From contig DATDUW010000021.1 in the NCBI GenBank assembly GCA_035290185.1, forward strand, positions 1 through 11,739: a DNA stretch of 11,739 nucleotides, given 5' to 3'. The position numbers and the translations under genes were made by a program. How positions within the stretch are numbered: position 1 is the stretch's first letter; the number at the start of each line of letters is the position of its first letter. The DNA comes from DATDUW01 sp035290185. GTDB taxonomy: Bacteria; Patescibacteriota; Patescibacteriia; UBA9934; GWF2-40-263. Shown piece after piece: positions 7,066 through 11,739 of the stretch. The notes under the pieces were generated by a model. It saw only the letters and a program-made list of their open reading frames with translations, had not been told where the DNA came from and made no database searches.

Positions 7066-7674
7066 TCACCAGTTGAAGCACTGGATGATCGGCCCGCATT
7101 GTCCGGTCTGTGTGTCACAAGACCAGACGACGAAACACTGCCCCTTCTTCTCTGCCCCACGCTTGTCCTCAAGCCAGAGGACAAACCTCCCGCGATCCCA
7201 GGCAACGTTGTTTCGTTCCGCCTCGACGATGAGGGTCTCCCCGTCCGCGAGCTCGGCCAGCCAGTCGAGGATGTTGTTCAGGATCCAGGTTTGAACCACC
7301 TCGACCGGGTGAGTCCAGAAGAGAAAGCCCTCGACCTTGACGGTCCCGAAACCGTCGGTGAAGACGACTGTCCCGTCGGAAACTTCGAAGACGAGAAGCC
7401 GGCCCGCGAGAACCTCGGCGCAAAATCGGCGGACAGTCCCGTCCTGTATGCTCTTCTGACAGAGCGTGGTAATGACGGCGCCGACTTTATCCGAATGGAA
7501 ACTCCACGTACCGTCCGTGGACGGCGGTTGTGCCTCTGTGTTTACGGTCCAGAAACCGGCCTGAACCGGCTTGTTGGCCCCCACGAGAAAAATGACTGCT
7601 GCTACTGTTACCAGCAGAAACAGCCATGCCTTTTTCTCCAACATCCACCACGACAAACAAATGGACTGCTTCAT
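7066..7674 (-). CDS. Unknown secreted, cysteine-rich protein
   Basis: I do not recognise this 202-aa protein. It has an N-terminal signal peptide, with hydrophobic core AWLFLLVTVAAVIFLVG and likely cleavage after PVQA near residue 39. The mature chain is aromatic-rich and carries six cysteines: two mid-chain (LCQK, RFCAE) and four near the end (GQCFV, WSCD, GQCGP, IQCFNW). That suggests a disulfide-bonded exported protein. A full Shine-Dalgarno, AAAGGAGG, stands four bases before the ATG, unlike the mur-group genes, and fixes the start against the internal ATG at 7644. It is a solitary transcription unit with its own promoter and terminator. Two 60-base lines counted by hand here are above 60% GC, higher than some mur-group lines. 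The opposite strand has a long open frame here, which I judge a shadow. Confidence 0.8.
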   Translation of the reverse strand: MKQSICLSWWMLEKKAWLFLLVTVAAVIFLVGANKPVQAGFWTVNTEAQPPSTDGTWSFHSDKVGAVITTLCQKSIQDGTVRRFCAEVLAGRLLVFEVSDGTVVFTDGFGTVKVEGFLFWTHPVEVVQTWILNNILDWLAELADGETLIVEAERNNVAWDRGRFVLWLEDKRGAEKKGQCFVVWSCDTQTGQCGPIIQCFNW

Positions 7675-7678
7675 TGCC

Positions 7679-7686
7679 CCTCCTTT
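7679..7686 (-). promoter_or_regulatory. Strong Shine-Dalgarno site
   Basis: AAAGGAGG on the minus strand, four bases before the ATG at 7674, decides the start of the cysteine-rich protein. Such a full site is absent from the mur and mnmA groups in this window. Confidence 0.8.
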
Positions 7687-7746
7687 CGCAATTACTGAGG
7701 AAACGCACGTGTGGGCCCCATACCCACGGCTTTGAAGCGCCAGAAA

Positions 7747-7774
7747 TGTATACGAAAACTCGTCTCCTTGTCAA
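7747..7774 (-). promoter_or_regulatory. Sigma70-type promoter of the cysteine-rich protein gene
   Basis: On the minus strand a perfect TTGACA (7769-7774) is followed after 16 bases by TATACA (7747-7752). The predicted transcript starts near 7740, giving a leader of about 65 bases. A small hairpin in the leader pairs GTGGG with CCCAC (7711-7727). Confidence 0.75.
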
Positions 7775-7781
7775 GGGAGAC
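7755..7781 (-). terminator. Dyad over the -35 element; weak mnmA terminator or operator
   Basis: GTCTCC (7776-7781) and GGAGAC (7762-7767) on the minus strand flank TTG-A-CAA, giving nine pairs with one bulged C. TTTT follows three bases later (7755-7758). It lies about 25 bases after the mnmA stop and could end that transcript, but the T run is short. The same dyad is centred on the -35 of the next promoter, so an operator is an equal alternative. Confidence 0.4.
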
Positions 7782-7805
7782 GGTGACAGAACAAAAAAAC
7801 CTCCT

Positions 7806-8915
7806 TTATCGAATAACCCCCCCGCCGATCATCTCTTCCCCATGGTAAAAAACAACGGACTGGCCAGGCGTGACCGCGCGCTGGGGACGATCAAAAGAGA
7901 CAAAAATAGAGGGATCGGGTTCACCAATACGAACAGTGCAAGCTTCAAGCGGCTGTCGATAGCGAACGCGGGCCTGACAACGGAATTCTTTTTCAGAAGG
8001 CACGCGAAACCAATTGCCCTGGTCCGCTTCCAATTCTTTCCGAAACAGCGACGGATGGAAGGCACTGGCTACGACAAGTTGGTTTGTTTCCGCACGTTTT
8101 TCAACAACATAGGAGGGCGAAGAACTCCCCCCAAGACACAATCCCTCCCGCTGGCCAATCGTATAGAAAGCTAAACCCTCGTGCTGTCCCACGACTTCCC
8201 CGGAGGTCGTCACAATCTCGCCAGATTTTTCCGGAATGCGGGCTTTTAAAAATTCGCGGATGTCTACTTCGCCGACAAAGCAGATTCCTGTGCTGTCCTT
8301 TTTTTCTGCCACAGGCAATCCAAAGGCTTTTGCTTTTTTGCGCACATCCGGCTTTTCCATGCCACCCACAGGAAATAAAACGCGCGGCAGAATCGTCGGT
8401 GGAATGGCCCACAAAAAATACGTTTGGTCCTTGTTTTTATCCCATCCGGCCAGAATTTTGGTCCGGCCAGAATCTTGATCTTTTTCCGTTCGTGCATAAT
8501 GTCCCGTGGCAATGTATTGACACCCCAGTTTGTCCGCTTCCTTTACGAACAAATTAAACTTCACGAACTTGTTACACATCACATCCGGATTCGGGGTACG
8601 GCCTGCGGCATATTCGCGAAAGAGATTTTCGACCACATCGTGCCGATATTCTTTTTCAAAATCAAACGTCAAAAACGGAATCCCGAGTTTCGCCGCGACC
8701 CGCATAGCATCGCGCCGCTCCGCGCGCCAGCCACATTCTTTGACCTCTTCCCCAATTTTTTCCGCATCCGCGCAGGCCGGACCATTCACATCCCCAGACC
8801 AATTTTTCATGAATGCGCCCACCACCTCGTATCCCTGCTCCAACAACAACGCCGCCGAAACAGCCGAATCAACGCCGCCGGAAAGGCCGACAAGGACTTT
8901 GGTTCTGGGTTCCAT
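7806..8915 (-). CDS. mnmA: tRNA-specific 2-thiouridylase (MnmA)
   Basis: MnmA activates U34 of the Lys, Glu and Gln tRNAs with ATP and inserts sulfur to make 2-thiouridine, which helps decode A/G-ending codons. The 369 residues are the usual length. Diagnostic parts are the PP-loop SGGVDS (12-17), MKNWS (36-40), NPDVMCNKFVKF (109-120, catalytic Cys114), ATGHYAR (136-142), DQTYFLW (163-169), DSTGICFVGE (207-216, second catalytic Cys212) and QHEGLAFYTIGQREGL in the C-terminal part. Both catalytic cysteines are present, so the enzyme should be active. The sulfur relay partners are not in the window. The gene starts six bases after the stop of the small membrane protein gene, without a clear Shine-Dalgarno, so it is probably co-transcribed with it and the PrsW-like gene. 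Confidence 0.96.
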   Translation of the reverse strand: MEPRTKVLVGLSGGVDSAVSAALLLEQGYEVVGAFMKNWSGDVNGPACADAEKIGEEVKECGWRAERRDAMRVAAKLGIPFLTFDFEKEYRHDVVENLFREYAAGRTPNPDVMCNKFVKFNLFVKEADKLGCQYIATGHYARTEKDQDSGRTKILAGWDKNKDQTYFLWAIPPTILPRVLFPVGGMEKPDVRKKAKAFGLPVAEKKDSTGICFVGEVDIREFLKARIPEKSGEIVTTSGEVVGQHEGLAFYTIGQREGLCLGGSSSPSYVVEKRAETNQLVVASAFHPSLFRKELEADQGNWFRVPSEKEFRCQARVRYRQPLEACTVRIGEPDPSIFVSFDRPQRAVTPGQSVVFYHGEEMIGGGVIR

Positions 8916-8921
8916 GCCATC

Positions 8922-9146
8922 TTACCAAAGCCTTTTAGAACGCTCCTCGAGCTTTTGGTCTCCGGTTTGACCTCCTTGCTGCTGCACGTTTTCTTGAATC
9001 TTCGAGCGCACGCCGCTCTCCAGAAAACCACTCGCACCGCCAATGGCCCCGCCAATAAAACTGGAAAACCAGCCGGACGTTCCGGACTCTTCCGCTGCCG
9101 AACCGACATTGTGCAAAAGAACCATCAAAAAATCAGGAAGAAACAT
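8922..9146 (-). CDS. Small glycine-rich membrane protein, unknown function
   Basis: This 74-aa product overlaps the 3' end of the PrsW-like gene by 14 bases and ends six bases before mnmA, which argues that it is real and translationally coupled. It has a hydrophobic N-terminus (MFLPDFLMVLL), then a small-residue segment FIGGAIGGASGFLESGV (30-46) like the glycine-zipper stretches of small membrane proteins, and a charged Gln-rich tail ending EERSKRLW. I chose the ATG at 9146; an ATG at 9125 is possible, and a TTG at 9152 would add two residues. No Shine-Dalgarno is seen. I do not recognise the family. Its position suggests a partner, substrate or regulator of the neighbouring protease, but that is inference. 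Confidence 0.6.
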   Translation of the reverse strand: MFLPDFLMVLLHNVGSAAEESGTSGWFSSFIGGAIGGASGFLESGVRSKIQENVQQQGGQTGDQKLEERSKRLW

Positions 9147-10107
9147 AGGCAAGAGAATGAGCAGCCCGAAGTTTTCGAAGAAGGGTTAATCCGCTTTGGA
9201 TATCAAATTTCTTCTCTCTGAGGGCATGAATAAATATCTGTCGTTCTTTTCTTAGGACCTCCCTTACCTCTGGATTGGCAACAAGAAACCGACGCAGGCA
9301 ACGGATGTCCATCCATAGAACAGCGACAAGGAAAGCCAGAAAAATCCACGGAGTCAACATGCCTCCCCCGAATGCAAGCAACGCATCTGTTCCATTCACA
9401 TAATAGAGATTGGACAGAAGATGTTCGCCTGTGACCCAGACAAAAGCAAACACAGGAAGAATCCACCAAAAAGATTTACGCTGCGTTTTGAGCAGGAGAC
9501 CCAATCCCACACCCATGCCGATGAGCCCTGTGGCAGCCGCATGACCGATATAGCCGAATTCCTTCCCATCCACGTAAATCCCCAAGGCATCTGGAAAAAA
9601 GAACCAACGACCGAGATGTGGTCCGTAGGTAAAAGGAAAGGAAACATCTTGCCAGAAGAATTTTTCAAACAGGCTGAAACCAGCGGCACACATCGCGGAT
9701 AAGAAAAGAAAATCAGAGACATTGAACGGAATCTTTCGATGCCGAACAGAAAGAAAAGCCGCCAGAGCCACAGGAGCAAATTTGAAAACCTCTTCGGCAA
9801 CCACGGCAATGATTTCTCCGGTTTGGGTATCGTGAAGACCAAAAAGGCCTGTGAAACGCCAGAGAATGAGCGTGGCCATGCCGCTTAGGACAACACCCTG
9901 CGCGAACAGCCCCAGACCGTACCGGAGACTGACCGTCCGTGTAAAAAGCGTAACGAGAATCACCTCTATCATGAACCGTGTATCGATCCCCACATAGGAC
10001 GGACTTTTCAAAAGGAACGTAGCATAAAGAATGGCCACGCCTAAAAGTGTCAAAAGAGTCTTTTTTTGTAGGCGGATTGAAACGGTTTTGGGTGAAGGAT
10101 CTGACAT
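9133..10107 (-). CDS. prsW: PrsW-type intramembrane protease
   Basis: This 324-aa polytopic membrane protein has about eight to nine hydrophobic segments and matches the PrsW (M82, glutamic-type) family. That family includes the B. subtilis protease that cleaves anti-sigma RsiW at site 1. The expected motifs are present in order: EEVFK (105-109), corresponding to EExxK; FEKFFW (147-152), corresponding to FExxxY/F; GHAAATGLIG (188-197, His189); and GEHLLSN (227-233, His229). A basic, helical cytoplasmic tail of about 50 residues follows the last membrane segment. I chose the ATG at 10107; the open frame continues to a TTG at 10134 that would add nine residues. Shine-Dalgarno candidates are weak. 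No sigma/anti-sigma pair lies in the window, so the substrate is unknown. The gene name marks family membership, not proven orthology. Confidence 0.82.
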   Translation of the reverse strand: MSDPSPKTVSIRLQKKTLLTLLGVAILYATFLLKSPSYVGIDTRFMIEVILVTLFTRTVSLRYGLGLFAQGVVLSGMATLILWRFTGLFGLHDTQTGEIIAVVAEEVFKFAPVALAAFLSVRHRKIPFNVSDFLFLSAMCAAGFSLFEKFFWQDVSFPFTYGPHLGRWFFFPDALGIYVDGKEFGYIGHAAATGLIGMGVGLGLLLKTQRKSFWWILPVFAFVWVTGEHLLSNLYYVNGTDALLAFGGGMLTPWIFLAFLVAVLWMDIRCLRRFLVANPEVREVLRKERQIFIHALREKKFDIQSGLTLLRKLRAAHSLAYVSS

Positions 10108-10154
10108 AACATTTTTCCAACGTTTCCTTAACAAAAATGGATTCTTTCAATAAA

Positions 10155-10183
10155 ACTCTACATGAATCAAAAAAAACGGGCAA
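10155..10183 (-). promoter_or_regulatory. Possible promoter of the PrsW-like gene group
   Basis: On the minus strand TTGCCC (10178-10183) and TAGAGT (10155-10160) are spaced 17 bases apart, each matching four of six consensus positions. The leader to the ATG at 10107 would be about 40 bases and contains AAGGAAA. The preceding gene ends in a strong terminator, so a promoter is required hereabouts. This is the best candidate but not a strong one. Confidence 0.4.
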
Positions 10184-10201
10184 TGAATGGAAAACGTGAA
10201 T

Positions 10202-10238
10202 AAAAAATCGGACCGTCGCAAGCATGCGCGACGGCCCG
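10202..10238 (-). terminator. Strong intrinsic terminator of the 122-aa protein gene
   Basis: On the minus strand CCGTCGC pairs with GCGACGG, with flanking CGG/CCG extending the stem (10209-10238). A run of six T follows (10202-10207). It lies about 20 bases past the stop at 10259 and separates this unit from the PrsW-like group downstream. The plus strand has no T run after it. Confidence 0.88.
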
Positions 10239-10258
10239 AACGGAGTTGCCTCTTCTTC

Positions 10259-10627
10259 TCAGACTACAGACTCGGCGGTGGCCACCCACCGTTCGATTGC
10301 CTCTACGTGGGCTGTCCGGATCTGTCCCTCCAACTCCTCGAGGGAGTGAAAGGGACGCAGATTCCAAGACAGCATCCGCTGGGTGTCTTCCGACAACCCA
10401 GCGATCAGCCGAAATGCCTGCCGAACGGCCTTCCATGACGCGGGTTCCCCTCCAAAAACCATCTTTGGAAAGGATGGGATCCCTCCGCTGTCTTCCTCCT
10501 GATGGACGAGGGCAGCGTACTTCAACTGCCCGTTGCTGCTCTTCCTCCAGGCCACCATCATCAGGTAGCCACCGCCGAAGTTCACGGAGTGGATGGGAAC
10601 CCAATTTCGAATAATCGACCTTGCCAT
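10259..10627 (-). CDS. Unknown 122-aa protein, solitary cassette
   Basis: I do not recognise this protein. It has no signal peptide or membrane span. The N-terminal half looks beta-rich (SIIRNWVPIHSVNFGGGYLM, then LKYAALVHQEEDSGG). The C-terminal half is helical (SWKAVRQAFRLIAGLSEDTQ, then SLEELEGQIRTAHVEAIERW). Such a small alpha/beta fold could be a regulator or part of a host-interaction or mobile cassette, but nothing identifies it. The start is fixed by AAAGGGGG five bases before the ATG. It stands alone, with a near-consensus promoter, a roughly 120-base leader and a strong terminator. The plus strand holds a long shadow frame of similar length, rejected because all control signals point leftward. 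Confidence 0.72.
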   Translation of the reverse strand: MARSIIRNWVPIHSVNFGGGYLMMVAWRKSSNGQLKYAALVHQEEDSGGIPSFPKMVFGGEPASWKAVRQAFRLIAGLSEDTQRMLSWNLRPFHSLEELEGQIRTAHVEAIERWVATAESVV

Positions 10628-10750
10628 GAGAACCCCCTTTCAAGAGGTCAACCCTGACGGACCTGCGACATGGCTATCGCGAGCAGGGTGCCTTGCGGCT
10701 GGTTGTACGCATTTCAGGTGCGCTCTGTCCGATTTTCTTCTCCTATCCTG
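10628..10750 (-). promoter_or_regulatory. Long, possibly structured 5' leader
   Basis: The leader of the 122-aa gene is about 120 bases, much longer than the others. On the minus strand CCCTG (10684-10688) can pair with CAGGG (10652-10656), enclosing GCGA/TCGC. Just upstream GCC-GCAA-GGC (10690-10699) forms a tetraloop hairpin. An outer CAA/TTG pair closes a three-way junction that ends near the Shine-Dalgarno site (10633-10640, AAAGGGGG). I recognise no known riboswitch. The pairing was found by eye and no folding energy was computed. Confidence 0.4.
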
Positions 10751-10756
10751 AAAAAG

Positions 10757-10785
10757 ATCTTATCACAATTTTAGTCATTTGTCAA
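10757..10785 (-). promoter_or_regulatory. Near-consensus sigma70 promoter of the 122-aa gene
   Basis: On the minus strand a perfect TTGACA (10780-10785) is followed after exactly 17 bases by TAAGAT (10757-10762), which matches five of six -10 positions. The spacer is A/T-rich. Transcription should start near 10750. This is the strongest promoter in the window. Confidence 0.85.
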
Positions 10786-10810
10786 ATACCGTTAACAAAA
10801 AGGAACGTCA

Positions 10811-10860
10811 ACAACGAAAGAACCCGGGACGTGTGAGTGCATCACAACGATCCCGGGTTC
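10811..10860 (-). terminator. Terminator of the right-edge gene
   Basis: On the minus strand GAACCCGGGA (10851-10860) pairs perfectly over ten bases with TCCCGGGTTC (10820-10829). The loop itself holds a GTGTGA/TCACA-type inner pairing. TTTCGTTGTT follows. It lies about 80 bases after the stop at 10939. The T run is broken, but the stem is very strong. Confidence 0.65.
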
Positions 10861-10884
10861 AAGGTGGACTGAGTTACCTCCGAT

Positions 10885-10918
10885 CCCATAGGGTCCAGTT
10901 CTATGGGGAAGTTTTTTT
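10885..10918 (+). terminator. Rightward-facing hairpin with T run, no gene upstream
   Basis: CCCATAG (10885-10891) pairs with CTATGGG (10901-10907), and seven T follow (10912-10918). This has terminator form on the plus strand, where no gene is annotated. It overlies the 3' untranslated region of the leftward gene at 10939, so it may block antisense transcription or end an undetected small RNA. Confidence 0.5.
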
Positions 10919-10938
10919 CGACCGGACGGGGGAGTGGA

Positions 10939-11739
10939 TCAGCGGATCCGGAACCCGTTCCCGCCGAGTCCCTTGAGCTCACGGAGGACTTCCTCGCGGC
11001 TCAGCGGCTTCTGCGGCTCGGCCGGAGTGGTCACGATCGGCTCGGGTTCAGGGACCGGCTTCGCAACCTGCTTGCGAACCGGGTTCGTCACGACGGGGAA
11101 CATCTCGAGCCCGAACACCCGGCAGATCTCCTCTTCGCTCGGAGTCACGGGGTTGAGACCGCTCCATGCCGTAGTCGAGATGTTGATGTAGGTGCGAGCC
11201 CCGTAACCGTCGTACTCCTCAATGGGACGGTAGTACCTGTGGATGCCACCCGCATTCGCGAGGACATACGAGGTGATCTCGCTATCCTTCGACTCCGTCC
11301 AGGCCGAATGCCAGTCCGGAGCGTCAACGATCGCCAGCACATCCTTGCGGGTGTACGGGCGTTCGCACTCTTCCTTGAGGCGAGTGAGACCGTTCTCGGA
11401 TACCTCGTGGAAGTTGTAGCGTTTGCCACCGCTGGGGCCAATCGACAGGACCACGAGCGCCTTCGACCCGGGCATAAGCGTCCCGGACTGGACACCGCTG
11501 ACGCCACCGACCTTGCCCTGCATGGCCGCCGGGATAGCGATCCCATACCGCCGGACAGTCTCTTCCATCGTTCCGTACTGGGGATGGAAGTGGACGACCG
11601 GGGTGCTGGACACCTGCTGGTCCATGGCGGCTTCGAGCTCGTCTGCCGTCCGGAGGGACAACTGCACATCTTCGTGCAACTTTTCGGAGAATTGCCGGAC
11701 GGTTTCCGTCAACTCCGGGTCCTCATCTGTGGCGATGAG
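10939..11739 (-). CDS. Unknown protein with Pro-rich C-terminal tail (partial, start beyond the right edge)
   Basis: The frame is open from the right edge to a TGA at 10939-10941, giving at least 266 residues. A TTG at 11712 is an internal codon rather than a convincing start, so the gene most likely begins outside the window. I do not recognise it. The start of the visible part is helical and acidic (QFSEKLHEDVQLSLRTADEL). A mixed region follows with HFHPQYG, MQGKVGGVSGV and IHRYYRPIEEYDGYGARTY. Near the end lies a Pro-rich linker (KPVPEPEPIVTTPAEPQKP) and a basic tail (LSREEVLRELKGLGGNGFRI). No membrane segment is visible. One line counted by hand is about 63% GC. The linker suggests two modules, for example an exported or scaffold-like protein, but this is open. 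Confidence 0.65.
   Translation of the reverse strand, partial: LIATDEDPELTETVRQFSEKLHEDVQLSLRTADELEAAMDQQVSSTPVVHFHPQYGTMEETVRRYGIAIPAAMQGKVGGVSGVQSGTLMPGSKALVVLSIGPSGGKRYNFHEVSENGLTRLKEECERPYTRKDVLAIVDAPDWHSAWTESKDSEITSYVLANAGGIHRYYRPIEEYDGYGARTYINISTTAWSGLNPVTPSEEEICRVFGLEMFPVVTNPVRKQVAKPVPEPEPIVTTPAEPQKPLSREEVLRELKGLGGNGFRIR

Larger units (their letters stand above)
10628..10938. other. Gene-free stretch of 311 bases
   Basis: I see no supported protein gene or tRNA here. From left to right it holds the leader and promoter of the 122-aa gene (10628-10785), the leftward terminator of the right-edge gene (10811-10860), a rightward-facing hairpin with a T run (10885-10918) and about 20 bases before the stop at 10939. 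Confidence 0.75.

Noticed and set aside
6955..7698. A 247-residue plus-strand open frame covering the cysteine-rich gene
   Set aside because: It begins inside the FecR-domain gene and lacks a signal or domain. All promoter, Shine-Dalgarno and terminator signals belong to the opposite strand. It is a shadow of a GC-rich gene.
8424..9221. A 265-residue plus-strand frame opposite mnmA and the small membrane protein
   Set aside because: mnmA is certain from its motifs, and the plus-strand product has no recognisable pattern or start signal.
10246..10614. A 122-residue plus-strand frame opposite the unknown 122-aa gene
   Set aside because: There is no promoter or Shine-Dalgarno on the plus strand, while the leftward gene has a promoter, a ribosome site and a terminator.
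10674..10712. A 12-residue leader frame (MRTTSRKAPCSR) in the leader of the 122-aa gene
   Set aside because: No Shine-Dalgarno precedes it and it shows no run of one amino acid as in attenuators. A frame this short occurs by chance.
10820..10860. GAACCCGGGA/TCCCGGGTTC resembling a tRNA arm
   Set aside because: No acceptor stem, D-arm or anticodon arm can be built around it. It is better read as a terminator hairpin.
10779..10976. A 65-residue plus-strand frame across the gene-free stretch
   Set aside because: It starts at a TTG inside a promoter, crosses two hairpins and has no ribosome site.

Overview
The window looks like bacterial chromosome of moderate GC with the standard code, since TGA ends several genes. 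The housekeeping genes are short-form and mostly start without a clear Shine-Dalgarno sequence. They are mixed with many unrecognised envelope proteins. This is compatible with a Patescibacteria/CPR (Parcubacteria-like) genome, but that placement is an inference and no rRNA or marker gene here settles it.

Layout. At the left edge (1-137) is the right end of an IS5-family insertion sequence, with the C-terminus of its transposase. It has landed in, and rewritten, the 3' end of an unknown gene (81-779). From 6287 down to 81 runs a compact leftward cluster. In transcription order it holds a membrane-anchored PPC-like protein, a predicted lipoprotein, murC, murB, a short RaiA/HPF ribosome hibernation factor, an RlmI-type 23S rRNA methyltransferase and the IS-truncated gene. 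A secreted FecR-domain protein (6338-6997) is transcribed rightward from a 50-base divergent spacer.

A second leftward group (10107-7806) encodes a PrsW-type intramembrane protease, a small glycine-rich membrane protein that overlaps it, and mnmA (tRNA 2-thiouridylase). Three further leftward units stand alone: 7066-7674 (secreted, cysteine-rich), 10259-10627 (unknown, 122 aa) and 10939 to the window end (unknown, with a Pro-rich tail). The two complete ones have a near-consensus sigma70 promoter, a strong Shine-Dalgarno sequence and a terminator of their own. The third has a strong terminator and its start lies outside the window. They look like independent accessory cassettes set between the housekeeping groups.

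Functionally the window combines peptidoglycan precursor synthesis (MurB makes UDP-MurNAc and MurC adds L-Ala), surface or envelope proteins, translation upkeep (RaiA, RlmI, MnmA) and membrane proteolysis. The most novel material is the set of solitary cassettes, including a roughly 120-nt structured leader before the 122-aa gene, and the PrsW/small-membrane-protein pair.
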